Shown here: piece by piece, positions 48,559-57,729 of the stretch
How the letters are laid out: each line of letters opens with the position of its first letter
How positions within the stretch are numbered: position 1 is the stretch's first letter
Assembly (NCBI RefSeq): GCF_020524005.1
Contig: NZ_JAIVKK010000014.1
Span: forward strand, 51,154-115,153
From: Microbulbifer aggregans
Lineage (GTDB): Bacteria > Pseudomonadota > Gammaproteobacteria > Pseudomonadales > Cellvibrionaceae
Reading direction: 5' to 3'
Length of the DNA: 64,000 nucleotides
Position numbers and translations under genes: made by a program
The notes under the pieces: generated by a model
Told to the model about the DNA's origin: nothing
The model's input: only the letters and a program-made list of their open reading frames with translations
The model's database searches: none

Positions 48559-49368
48559 GTGTTGCTGACGAGTGTGATTATCGTTCTGCGGGAAGTGCTC
48601 GAAGCGGCTCTGCTGCTCAGTATTCTTCTTGCCATGTGTCGCGTACTGGAACTGCGACGCCAGTGGTTTTACGGAGCACTGGCCGCGGGTGTGCTCGGCT
48701 CGATCGGTTACGGTTTGATGTTAGGACCGATTTCGGAGGCGGCCGACGGCGTAGGTCAGGAGATTCTCAATGCAGCTTTACAGCTGGCGCTGTACTTTTT
48801 CCTACTGGTGATCGCGCTCCTGCTGATCATGAATACCCATGGCAACCGGCGCTATCTCGGGCTATTGCAGAGCATGATGTTACTGGCAATCGCCTGTGCC
48901 ACCCTGCGGGAAGGATCCGAAATATTCATTTACCTGATGGCATTTGCCCCACAACAGGCACTGTTGTCCAGCGTATTGAGCGGGGCACTGATCGGGGCGG
49001 GTATCGGATTCAGTATTGGCGCGCTGATTTACTACGTGCTGGTTGAACTGCCGTGTCAGTACACGCTAGGGGTTGTACTGACACTGCTTACGCTCGTCGG
49101 TGGCGGACTATGTCTCCAGGCGGCCCAGCAGTTGGTGCAGGCAGACTGGCTGCCTTCGGCTATGCCTCTATGGGATACATCTACACTGCTGGATGAAAAC
49201 TCGCTGTTTGGGCAGTTGCTCTATGCCCTTATAGGGTATGAAGCGACGCCGACACCCGCTGAGGTTATCGCCTACCTGTTGGGGGTGGGGATGATGGTAT
49301 TGCTGATCGCATTTGCGTTGCGACGTAGTGACATGGAAGGACAGAACTATGAATTTCACCCGGACTGA
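48559..49368 (+). CDS. FTR1/EfeU-family high-affinity iron permease
   Basis: 269 residues from a GTG preceded by GGGGGGAG. About seven membrane helices are present. The two iron-translocation motifs of the family are REVLE (about 11-15, REXXE) and REGSE (about 117-121). It would carry oxidised iron across the inner membrane, with the cupredoxin as partner. Its inclusion in an operon with a diiron-oxidase-type enzyme links iron supply to that pathway. The last 20 bases overlap the next gene. Confidence 0.93.
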   Translation: MLLTSVIIVLREVLEAALLLSILLAMCRVLELRRQWFYGALAAGVLGSIGYGLMLGPISEAADGVGQEILNAALQLALYFFLLVIALLLIMNTHGNRRYLGLLQSMMLLAIACATLREGSEIFIYLMAFAPQQALLSSVLSGALIGAGIGFSIGALIYYVLVELPCQYTLGVVLTLLTLVGGGLCLQAAQQLVQADWLPSAMPLWDTSTLLDENSLFGQLLYALIGYEATPTPAEVIAYLLGVGMMVLLIAFALRRSDMEGQNYEFHPD

Positions 49369-50140
49369 GTGGCGTAGCGTAGTCGCAACCGCCATAACGC
49401 TTTCCCTGTCGAGCGCAGCCCTGGCGGATGGGATCGTGGTAGATCGTATTTACGACCCCTATGTAGAGGCCGGGGAAACCGAAATCGAGTGGCGAGCCAC
49501 GCGGCTACGCGACTCTGATGACGAAACGCCTAATCTCGAGGAGCTGGGCGGCGAAGAGTTCGGTGAAGAGGAACTCGAAGAAGAGCCACTCGACGGCCTT
49601 CATCGTCACAGACTGGGAATGGGGTATGGGTTTAGCGAACGCTGGTTCGGTGAGGTATACCTGATCGGCGAAGGAAGCCACGAGGAAAGCCTGAACCTGA
49701 AAGCGGTGGAACTGGAGGCCAAATGGCAGATTACCGAGCAGGGTGAGTACAGCGCTGATTGGGGCATGCTATTTGAGCTGGAGCGGGAAACCGAGGTAGA
49801 TATGTGGGAGACTGCGGTGACACTCATCAGCAGTCGCGAGTGGGGGCGTTGGACCGGTACCGCCAACCTGGAAGCCATCTACGAATGGGGTGAAGAGGAA
49901 GACGAGCTGGAGTCCGAGCTTAAACTCCAGGGGCGTTACCGCTGGAAGCCGGAACTGGAACCCGCACTGGAATTCTATGCAGGGCAGGACACGGTGGGCC
50001 TCGGGCCCGTATTGCTCGGCGATGTGAAATTCGGCCAGGGACGCAGGTTGCGCTGGGAGTTTGGTGTCATTGTCGGGGTGACCGATGAAAGCCCGGATCA
50101 GAGCTTTCGGTTTTTAGTCGAATATGAGTTTTTTAATTGA
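49349..50140 (+). CDS. Acidic outer-membrane-barrel-like protein of the iron operon
   Basis: 263 residues from ATG 49349, inside the end of the permease gene, with AAGGA seven bases upstream. The signal peptide ends near AALA. A stretch at about 50-75 is extremely acidic (EELGGEEFGEEELEEEP). After it come alternating amphipathic strands (HRLGMGYGFSERWFGEVYL; RLRWEFGVIVG) ending in the aromatic FRFLVEYEFFN, typical of outer-membrane beta-barrels. The acidic loop could bind metal cations. It is the last gene of the operon and is followed by a strong terminator. The family was not recognised by name. Confidence 0.75.
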   Translation: MNFTRTEWRSVVATAITLSLSSAALADGIVVDRIYDPYVEAGETEIEWRATRLRDSDDETPNLEELGGEEFGEEELEEEPLDGLHRHRLGMGYGFSERWFGEVYLIGEGSHEESLNLKAVELEAKWQITEQGEYSADWGMLFELERETEVDMWETAVTLISSREWGRWTGTANLEAIYEWGEEEDELESELKLQGRYRWKPELEPALEFYAGQDTVGLGPVLLGDVKFGQGRRLRWEFGVIVGVTDESPDQSFRFLVEYEFFN

Positions 50141-50146
50141 AGGATT

Positions 50147-50175
50147 TAAAAAAGGACCCCAAAGGGTCCTTTTTT
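50147..50175. terminator. Bidirectional terminator ending the ten-gene operon
   Basis: AAAAAAGGACCC and GGGTCCTTTTTT pair around CAAA. It sits between two convergent genes and would stop transcription from both sides. Confidence 0.93.
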
Positions 50176-50195
50176 CGGCTGATCAATACAGTTAT

Positions 50196-53171
50196 TTAGC
50201 GCGTAGCGTTAATGCTCCCGTGTGCGGTGCTCCATAAGAGCTCTTGTATTCCATCATTATTTGTATCCACATATTTCATGCTTCTTGGAATGGCGTCAGC
50301 CGAGAGGCCTGGTGACATGGATACTATTTTCCCGTTTTCAGGCGAAACTTCCATGAAGTAGTGGTCGTAGTAATAGACAATAAACGGTGGATTAAGGGTT
50401 GCCTCAAGTTGTACGTCGAGCAATAAGTTTCTATTTCCTTCTCCGTAGTTCTGAAGCAATCCGGAATGTATACGCCGGTCATCATAAGCGGTGAAGCTGT
50501 ATAGAGTGAAGTCAGTATTTAGCACGATTAGCCACGATCCAGCGTAGGAGTCAAGTGAGGCAGTTAGGACAATTTTATCCCCTGATGTCGGGGAGATTGT
50601 GCCAACGGAAACGCTCGTGATTTCCAAGTTGTTTAGGCGTCTCGAATAGCTTTCATCTTGAACCTCCGTCTCGATATCTTGTAGAGAAAATGTTGTCGAT
50701 AGCACGGGGTCGCTTTCTTCGACTTCCACCAGGTTCAGCGTTTGAAGACCTGCGGTCAAGATATCTTTTTTGCCGTCGGAGTTTATGTCGTGCACATTTA
50801 GAATATTACCCTCGATATTTTCAAGGCGCCAGATCGGCAGTAAGGTTGCCGTATCGTACGCGTGCAACGTATTGTCTTCTGTGGTAAAGAAAATAGTCGC
50901 TTGGGAGGTGGGTTCGATATTTCCCTGTTCGAGAGCGAGGACTTTGCTGCCGGTATCTTCGCCATTCCAGGAGATTGACTCGGAAGTGAAGTCAAACACA
51001 CCTGGAATCGTTTCGTCGATGTGGAAGAGTTCAGTGGTTCCGTCGCCACCCAAATCTACGGGTATGCCGAAGTATCTGTAAGAAGCGAGTTGGCGAGGGA
51101 ATGTGTATCGCCAGGCCATGGCTCCGGACTCGGGGTCAATCAAGGCCATTTGGGTCTCCCAGTTTCTCTGATTGAGGCCGGAGAGGACAATTTTTTCGCC
51201 AGATCCGTCAAGATTGAGGAAGTGCGGGTTATGCAAAACCGAGTACAGATCACTGGGGTGGTCAGTTGTCCACTCCAAGGTCGGTCCACTGTCACCAGCG
51301 CTACTGGCGTAAACGCGATGGTCGCTACCGCTGGATACGAAGAACTCGACGTCCGGATCGTTATCCATATTTGCCGCATGGATATTCCCATCTTCCATAC
51401 CGGTAATAGGCGTGTCCCATAAAGCAATAAAGTTGCCAGTCCCCTCGGTATCAAAGGTGTAGATCTGCTCTCTAGTCAGAAATTCAGGATGATTATCGCC
51501 GTCTAAATCGAAAACCGTAAAGTCTTGCGCATCTATGCCGGGGGAACTTTTGAGCTCCTGTTTGCGTGCGTCAAATAGTCTAAGATTGGAAGCGACAATT
51601 TCATTTTGGCCGTCGCCATCTACATCGACAATTTCTAGTGGAATAAAATCGTCTGCAAAGGCAGTTTTTTCGTCAAAACCTTCTTCATAGTGCCATTCAA
51701 TTTCGTAGTCGGTGCCGTTGAAGCCAAAAACGTAGCCTTTATCGGTGGCAATTTCCTGATAAGGATCGGCGTCTACGTTGCCGACAGCAATACTGGAACC
51801 TAACTCCATCACCGATGATTGCCATTTCAGTGACAAATCTGAGGCGTTTAGTATGACCAGATGCTTTTGACTCATAGCATCATCAGATGAACTTCTGTAG
51901 TTGTGGTTTCCGACCAGCAGTACGATTTCAAGGTCGTCATCGTTATCGACATTCGCTACGCGAATAACCTGCACATCATTGCCTGGAACTTCTCCAGATC
52001 TTTGCGGATGTCGGTTGTCATCGAATACGTAAAGATGGGTTGTGTCCCGGGACCATTCAAAATGGGCTTCAACGCCGACTATTATTTGATCCCGGCCGTC
52101 GCCATTTAAATCTGCGGCGGCAACACTACTGTAACTTTCTGTATGTTGAGCAAAAGAGTAGGGGTAATCCCAGTTAAGTACATAATTACCCGCATCGTAA
52201 GCCAGTGTTTGCAGGCGTCGATAGCCGTTGACTATTAATATTTCATGTTTACCGTTTCCTTCGAAGTCACCGATCGTCGAAGTAGGTATTGTAGGGTTTA
52301 TGTAGACAGTTCCACGAGACAGCACCATCTCGCGATCATCGTCGACGACCTTAATGGTTTTTTTAAAAGAATATTGCTCGTCGCCCTGGGTGGCCACGAT
52401 CTCCCAGTTTTTATCTATCTGGGTATCAAACATCGGGCCGGTCGGTGTCCAGGAGACTGTGCCGGATTCGTCCATTTCCATACCATTCGGGCGGGCAACA
52501 AATTCCCAGGTAAATGGATCATTATCGGGATCTTCGATCAAAACCTGGAACGCTACGGGTTCACCGTACTGCGCCGTCTCCGGCATACCAATTACAGTAA
52601 ATCTGGGCGGTGCCTCCAGAATGGTCGTGGTGGCGCTTGCGGTTTCGGTAAATTCACCATCGCTGATGACGACATCAACGGTGACTTCGTCGCCTTTAAT
52701 GAAGTTCGGGCTCTCGAGAGTATCTTCTGTAGCACCCTCAACGGTTTCACCGTTGACGTGCCATACATAGCTTGCCTGCAACTCGGTTCCGTTGGGATCC
52801 GAAGCGTCTAGTGATACCACCAGGTTGCTATCAGTGAATGCTTCTGCCGGAGTGATTGCGAAGCTGCTGATGGTGGGTGGCTGGTTGACTACACCACCGC
52901 TGGATGAGCTGGAGCTTGAGCTTCCGGAAGAACTGGAACTCCCTGATGAACTAGAGCTGCTGCTGGAAGAACTGGAGCTGGATGAACTAGTGGATCCGCC
53001 ACTGGAACCTGAGCCGCTGCTCGATGAAGAACTTCCGCCGTTAGCGGGGGGCGGGTTTGATCCCCCACCAGAAGAACCACCGCCACAGGCGGTAATCGAT
53101 AAGCTCAAAAGTAGAGTATAAAAAAGGTTTGACGGTGATGGGGCACCGGGTTTTTTGGTACGTCTTGCCAC
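50196..53171 (-). CDS. Poly-serine FG-GAP/VCBS propeller lipoprotein 2
   Basis: 991 residues from GTG 53171, chosen because GGAAGGA lies three bases upstream; the longer frame to a TTG at 53216 lacks a site. The lipobox SITAC precedes a Gly/poly-Ser linker. One Ig-like domain (QPPTISSFAITPAEAFTDS) and the putative-Ig block (GMPETAQYGEPVAF; ARPNGMEMDESG) follow, then a long FG-GAP propeller (GDFEGNGKHEILI; DVDGDGQNEIV). It ends MKYVDTNNDGIQELLWSTA. It has one Ig-like repeat fewer than paralogue 1. The family probably works at the cell surface. Confidence 0.85.
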   Translation of the reverse strand: MARRTKKPGAPSPSNLFYTLLLSLSITACGGGSSGGGSNPPPANGGSSSSSSGSGSSGGSTSSSSSSSSSSSSSSSGSSSSSGSSSSSSSSGGVVNQPPTISSFAITPAEAFTDSNLVVSLDASDPNGTELQASYVWHVNGETVEGATEDTLESPNFIKGDEVTVDVVISDGEFTETASATTTILEAPPRFTVIGMPETAQYGEPVAFQVLIEDPDNDPFTWEFVARPNGMEMDESGTVSWTPTGPMFDTQIDKNWEIVATQGDEQYSFKKTIKVVDDDREMVLSRGTVYINPTIPTSTIGDFEGNGKHEILIVNGYRRLQTLAYDAGNYVLNWDYPYSFAQHTESYSSVAAADLNGDGRDQIIVGVEAHFEWSRDTTHLYVFDDNRHPQRSGEVPGNDVQVIRVANVDNDDDLEIVLLVGNHNYRSSSDDAMSQKHLVILNASDLSLKWQSSVMELGSSIAVGNVDADPYQEIATDKGYVFGFNGTDYEIEWHYEEGFDEKTAFADDFIPLEIVDVDGDGQNEIVASNLRLFDARKQELKSSPGIDAQDFTVFDLDGDNHPEFLTREQIYTFDTEGTGNFIALWDTPITGMEDGNIHAANMDNDPDVEFFVSSGSDHRVYASSAGDSGPTLEWTTDHPSDLYSVLHNPHFLNLDGSGEKIVLSGLNQRNWETQMALIDPESGAMAWRYTFPRQLASYRYFGIPVDLGGDGTTELFHIDETIPGVFDFTSESISWNGEDTGSKVLALEQGNIEPTSQATIFFTTEDNTLHAYDTATLLPIWRLENIEGNILNVHDINSDGKKDILTAGLQTLNLVEVEESDPVLSTTFSLQDIETEVQDESYSRRLNNLEITSVSVGTISPTSGDKIVLTASLDSYAGSWLIVLNTDFTLYSFTAYDDRRIHSGLLQNYGEGNRNLLLDVQLEATLNPPFIVYYYDHYFMEVSPENGKIVSMSPGLSADAIPRSMKYVDTNNDGIQELLWSTAHGSINATR

Positions 53172-53546
53172 GGATCCTTCCTTGAAATTACCAGTGTCAG
53201 AATTGAATTCGTTCAAAGTGCAACTTTTTGAGTTGACCTTCTTTTGAAAAAATTAAGAGCGTGGATTTTCTTTTTGTTGAGGTCTCGGTTCAAGGCCCCG
53301 AAGTGGCGAGTGAGTGTACGCTAGTACCAGGTAGGGGTATTTTATTTCAAATTGTGATGTGTATCAGGGGGGGATTTTTGGCTATATGTCTGAATCAATG
53401 ATTTAGCAGTTTGTCGAGTCATATTTAGATCAATACAGTTCTGCTTGTTCCGCTGTTTTAGCGGCAGGTTTTGAGCCGATGTCATATGAGTAAGTGCCAT
53501 ATAAAGAGACCCACTTAAAAGTCGGGCCTCCTTGTGGCGGATGATG
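53172..53546. other. Gap between FG-GAP proteins 2 and 3
   Basis: These 375 bases hold no recognised gene. A hairpin at 53506-53530 (GAGACCCACTT against GGGCCTC, imperfect) lies just after the stop of the next minus-strand gene and may be its terminator. The remainder is A+T rich and presumably contains the promoter for protein 2. Confidence 0.45.
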
Positions 53547-56402
53547 TCAGCGGGTTACATTCATTGCAATACTTGAACCGTAGCTTAGCTCTGGAATCCC
53601 ATCTCCATTTGTATCGACGAAATACATGCTGTTGTCCATATTCATAGTGGGGACCAAAGGTGACTTTGAAACCGCCTGACCCGACTCAGGTGAAATTTCT
53701 ATAAATTGGCTGTGTGAAAAATAATTGATATCGCTTACCTCATTGACCAATAAATTATGGTGGCCAGTGCCATAGTTCTGGACTAGAAGGCCTTGCACGC
53801 TGCCCTCTCTTCGTAATATTTTACGTGGCGACAAGTCGTTATTGAGTATCACCAGCCAGGAAAATTCCCCAGTGCTAGAAGCAGCGAATACAACTTCCTG
53901 ATTTCCATCGCCCTCAAAGTCTCCTATGGCCAGGCTGGTGATGTATGAAGTCGAAAAGTCGTAGACGTAGTTTTCCTCTGTCAATAATGGGGCTAGCGCC
54001 TCGAGGCTTTGGCTGGCTTCTGGTGTTACTCCACTTTCTCCTGCCGAATACATGGATAGCGAATGATTGTCGGCGATGACGACTTGATATCCCAAATCGC
54101 CATTCAGGTCGCCCAGGGCAATGTGCCTGCCGCTCTCGCGCTCTTCTTCCCAAAGTACGGCCTGGTTCTTGGGATCAAATCCGATAATGTTTCCGTCACC
54201 GGTAAGAATAACGAGATCATCTTCCAGATCAGTATTCAATCTTCCTTTTGCTACTGAGCCACCAGCGCCTCCTATTGGGGAATAGTTCCAGATTAAGGAC
54301 TGGGTGAAAAAACTGTAGAGGGAAAGAGTATCGCCGCTAAAGTACAATAGTTCAGCGGAGCCATCCTGCCCCTGATCGGTGACCGTACCGGTGACATTCG
54401 CTGCTAGTGCCGGTGACCATTCGAGCTTGCCATTGACCGGGTCCAGCTGGATCGCCCTGGCACCATAGGTACTGTATGTGGGAAGAATGGAGCTGGCTTT
54501 GGCAAAAAAAACCAGCCGATTACCATTGCCATTAAAGTTGGCGAGCTCCCCTCCCTCGAAAGGCAGGGTTATTCTGTGGATATCGTCATTCTGCCATTCG
54601 ATCTCTGGTTCCGGATTCGCTCCCGCGACCAGAATCCTGGACCTGAGCCCGCCATCAAAAATAACAAATTCTTTCCCACTATCCCCGCTTATGTTTGCCA
54701 CCAGGCATTTTCCTGTGAATGGTAAGCTCAGTGCCCATTGCGTGCTGAATTGCGCGGTGCTGCTATCGAAGGATAGAAGTCTGGCTTCATAAGCTGAGTA
54801 AGGGATGGCAAAGATCTCAACGGTTTTATCACCATCAATATCTGAGAGGTGGAAACTGGAGAAGCGTTCTACAATTTCCGCCTTGACTGTTTTGTTGAGC
54901 GCATCGTAGATCGTCAATTGGTAGCTGCTATTCCCATTCGACAGCGCGATGATTTCATCTGTACCATCGCCATCCAGATCCGCTGCGTCGATAGCATAAA
55001 TGGCCCCATCGCCGAACAGCCACTCATTGGTAAAGGTGGTGCCGTTGTACCCAAAGATATAGCCACCGGAGAGAATGATTTCTTCGGTGCCGTCGCCATC
55101 AGTATCGCCGGTAGCGAGAGCGTTTTCCTGTGCGAGCGGAGAGGATTGCCAGATCAGACTGAAGTCACTCGACTGGCGTACCTCGACCACGTACTCGGTA
55201 TCGGAATAGTAATCTTTGGTTATGAGCGTTACGATTTCCTGTTGGTCGTCGTTATTGACGTCGGCGATACGAATACTCTGCACAATATCGCCGGAAACAT
55301 GGATGGTGTCGCGCAAGCGACGGGTCTGACCATCGATGATCAGTATTTGCGTTTTTTCCTGGTCGGGGAAATCCTGCAACTTGTTCAGGCCGATAAACAT
55401 TTCATCAATGCCGTCACCGTCGATATCTCCTGCTGCGATATAGCTGATTTTCCCTCCGCCAGGTAAGGCGAAAGGGTACATCCAGTTTTGCTGATAGCTG
55501 TTTTCGTCGTGGCCGATGGTAAACAGACGCTGGTTATAGTCGGAAGCCAGTAATTCCTCGGTGCCGTCGCCATTGAAATCCCCGCTGGTGATCTCACCGG
55601 AAAATATGATGCCGCTACGGCTCAACGGGACCTGACGGTTTTCGTCGACGACAGTGATGGCACTGCCGAAGGATTTACGCAGATCGCCCTGTTCGAGGAT
55701 TGCCGTCCAGTGCACCTCTTGCGTGGTATCAAACATGGGCCCGGTTGGAGTCCAAGTGACCGTGCCATCTTCGGCGAGTGTCATACCATTGGGGCGCGTC
55801 ACCAGCCGCACGGAAACTTCATCCCCGTCTGCATCTTCTGCGCCGATGGTGAACGTGGTGGGGATACCGTATTCAACGGTTTTGGGGACGCTGGAGCCCA
55901 CGGGGGTCGGCAGGCTGTCACTGATGGTGATCTCATTCGCCTTTGAGGCCGACAATTCGCCATCGCTGACCTCAACCACAAGAGTTACCAGGTCATTTTT
56001 GACGTAGTGTTCTGATGGCAGTGTCTCACCGGTGGCGTCGTTTACGATATGGCTGTTCACCGACCATGTAAATGTAGTGGTCAGTGCATCGTTGTCTGGG
56101 TCGGAGCTGGCTACATTAGCTTTCAAGTCCGTATTGGTGAATGCAGGGTAGGGCGAAAAGTAAATGTGATTGATGACTGGCGCCGAGTTTGTGGCTGTGC
56201 CTGATCCGCTGGAGGAGCTGCTCGACGAACTGCTTGACGATCCACTTGAAGATCCGCTTGAAGAACCACCCGAGGAACTGCTTGAGGTATCTACTTCACC
56301 TCCACTTCCACTTCCACCTCCACCACAGGCTGCCAGAGCCGCGGTACAGAGTGCGAGGGTAAACACTTTAAAGAGATGGATTAGATTGACAGGTGTTTGC
56401 AT
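53547..56402 (-). CDS. Poly-serine FG-GAP/VCBS propeller lipoprotein 3
   Basis: 951 residues from ATG 56402, with AGGGAG eight bases upstream. The lipobox ALAAC is followed by GGGGSGSGG and a poly-Ser linker. Next come an Ig-like domain (NSAPVINHIYFSPYPAFTNT), the putative-Ig domain (VPKTVEYGIPTTF; TRPNGMTLAEDG) and FG-GAP repeats (GDFNGDGTEELL; DIDGDGIDEMFIGL). It ends NSMYFVDTNGDGIPELSYG. It is closer in sequence to paralogue 1 than to its direct neighbour, so the present order is not a simple local duplication. Confidence 0.85.
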   Translation of the reverse strand: MQTPVNLIHLFKVFTLALCTAALAACGGGGSGSGGEVDTSSSSSGGSSSGSSSGSSSSSSSSSSSGSGTATNSAPVINHIYFSPYPAFTNTDLKANVASSDPDNDALTTTFTWSVNSHIVNDATGETLPSEHYVKNDLVTLVVEVSDGELSASKANEITISDSLPTPVGSSVPKTVEYGIPTTFTIGAEDADGDEVSVRLVTRPNGMTLAEDGTVTWTPTGPMFDTTQEVHWTAILEQGDLRKSFGSAITVVDENRQVPLSRSGIIFSGEITSGDFNGDGTEELLASDYNQRLFTIGHDENSYQQNWMYPFALPGGGKISYIAAGDIDGDGIDEMFIGLNKLQDFPDQEKTQILIIDGQTRRLRDTIHVSGDIVQSIRIADVNNDDQQEIVTLITKDYYSDTEYVVEVRQSSDFSLIWQSSPLAQENALATGDTDGDGTEEIILSGGYIFGYNGTTFTNEWLFGDGAIYAIDAADLDGDGTDEIIALSNGNSSYQLTIYDALNKTVKAEIVERFSSFHLSDIDGDKTVEIFAIPYSAYEARLLSFDSSTAQFSTQWALSLPFTGKCLVANISGDSGKEFVIFDGGLRSRILVAGANPEPEIEWQNDDIHRITLPFEGGELANFNGNGNRLVFFAKASSILPTYSTYGARAIQLDPVNGKLEWSPALAANVTGTVTDQGQDGSAELLYFSGDTLSLYSFFTQSLIWNYSPIGGAGGSVAKGRLNTDLEDDLVILTGDGNIIGFDPKNQAVLWEEERESGRHIALGDLNGDLGYQVVIADNHSLSMYSAGESGVTPEASQSLEALAPLLTEENYVYDFSTSYITSLAIGDFEGDGNQEVVFAASSTGEFSWLVILNNDLSPRKILRREGSVQGLLVQNYGTGHHNLLVNEVSDINYFSHSQFIEISPESGQAVSKSPLVPTMNMDNSMYFVDTNGDGIPELSYGSSIAMNVTR

Positions 56403-56761
56403 CGCTATCACTCCCTGAATTCCAGAAGTACATCGTTGGATTTATTTTTGTACCTCATCGCCGGCAGTGGTTAGAGCCGGGCTCTAATATGACCCTATGG
56501 ATGCTCGGTCAATTCGCGGGGGAGTGCAATAAGTGGCCGGGAGTTTTCGCCGTTGGAAATAAAATGTTCTAGGGGAGTTGGAGAGGATAGAGCGGATAGG
56601 GGAGAAAGACAGTTTCTAAACTCCGCGCACGGGAGCAGTCACTCACTCTAATTGCGTACAGAACGGCGCAGAAACAAGAGAGAGAAAGTGGGCATCAGAC
56701 ACCTGCAAGGTACGGTTGTGGTTCCTTGCAGGTGCCGGAAAGGCGGCAAAGAGGATGCCGC
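56403..56761. other. Gap with a hairpin after the DUF3014 gene
   Basis: No gene was recognised in these 359 bases. CACCTGCAAGG (56700-56710) and CCTTGCAGGTG (56723-56733) form a perfect 11-base hairpin just downstream of the minus-strand DUF3014 stop. It has no U-tract. The rest is the upstream region of FG-GAP protein 3. Confidence 0.45.
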
Positions 56762-57598
56762 TCAGTTGGACGGCAGTTGCTCAAGTTTCTCCTTGAGTTC
56801 TTTCAGCGTTTCCTTAACCCGCGCCGCATTGTCCGGGCCGATGCGGATCATCAGCTTGTGCAGACCGGGCAGCTTCTCCAGCTTCTCGTCTTCAAATTTG
56901 TAATACACGGTCGGGCGCACCAGTTTGATCGGGCCTTCGATTTCCGGTGCCGCGAGTACCTGATCGATCGCGGCCATTACCGCGGCGTGGAAGTTTTTGT
57001 TTTTCAGACCGAGTTCGCCGTACGCCTGTTTCAGGCGGGGGTACCAGAACTGGTACAGCTTTACGGCATGGTCGCTATCGACCATGGCAAACAGGCGCAC
57101 CGGCTGGTCGTAGCGTTGGTAATTTTCCTGGGACAGGACGTACACCCTGGCGCCGTCAGTGCGGGTTTCCAGGTCCTTGACCGCGATGGCGCCTTCGAGG
57201 TTGGTGAAGGGGCGGTTCTTGTGCATCAGCTCGCCCTTGGTCGCGGTGTTCACCGCGGCAACCCACTTGCGCACCACTTCGTCAGGCACGATCCATTTGG
57301 CGAGCGTGCCGTCGGAAGAGAGACTGATGATGTCGTCGCGCGCTTCTTTGTCGCTGTCGTTGAGGGCGGGCAGCTTGCGCGGTGGTTCAGCGGGCTCTGC
57401 CGGTTCGGGGACCGGTGGCAGTACCGGCTCCTCGGGTTCTTCCAGGTCCACCTTGGGCGCGGGTTCAACCGGGGTCTCGATAACGGGGGGAGGGGATGCC
57501 GGCTTTACCGCATCCCGTACGGCAAACCAGTAAATGCCGAAGACCACTGCTGCCAATACCAGCAGTGCCACCAGCCAATCGCGTATGCTTCCACCCAT
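56762..57598 (-). CDS. DUF3014 membrane-anchored protein
   Basis: 278 residues. A single N-terminal membrane anchor (WLVALLVLAAVVFGIYWFA, about 8-26) is followed by a Pro/Glu-rich periplasmic linker (about 33-90). The globular domain has LPALNDSDKEARDDI, KWIVPDEVVRKWVAAVNTATKGEL and LFAMVDSDHAVKLYQFWYPRLKQAY, which identify the DUF3014 family. The function is unknown. It is on the same strand as the downstream-lying GH13-GH31 genes' operon but separated from it by a hairpin and is probably independent. Confidence 0.85.
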   Translation of the reverse strand: MGGSIRDWLVALLVLAAVVFGIYWFAVRDAVKPASPPPVIETPVEPAPKVDLEEPEEPVLPPVPEPAEPAEPPRKLPALNDSDKEARDDIISLSSDGTLAKWIVPDEVVRKWVAAVNTATKGELMHKNRPFTNLEGAIAVKDLETRTDGARVYVLSQENYQRYDQPVRLFAMVDSDHAVKLYQFWYPRLKQAYGELGLKNKNFHAAVMAAIDQVLAAPEIEGPIKLVRPTVYYKFEDEKLEKLPGLHKLMIRIGPDNAARVKETLKELKEKLEQLPSN

Positions 57599-57677
57599 CT
57601 GCCTGTCCTCCCGTTGATCCCACAGCGTTAAGTGTCAGTGTAATGCACTGACTGTGAAGTCTACGACAGTACCAGAT

Positions 57678-57711
57678 CGGGAAGGTTTCTGTACAAACCT
57701 AAACCTTCCCG
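57678..57711 (-). terminator. Hairpin after the GH13 lipoprotein gene
   Basis: CGGGAAGGTTT and AAACCTTCCCG pair around a 12-base loop, 19 bases past the minus-strand GH13 stop. No U-tract follows, so it is a weak or factor-assisted terminator. Confidence 0.5.
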
Positions 57712-57729
57712 GGCAGATGGGCTTTGTCC

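Noticed and set aside
52880..53060. Repetitive serine-coding DNA that could suggest a CRISPR-like or satellite array (also near 41000 and 56220)
   Set aside because: The units are degenerate codons for poly-Ser/Gly in a continuous lipoprotein frame, with no constant repeat and spacer structure.
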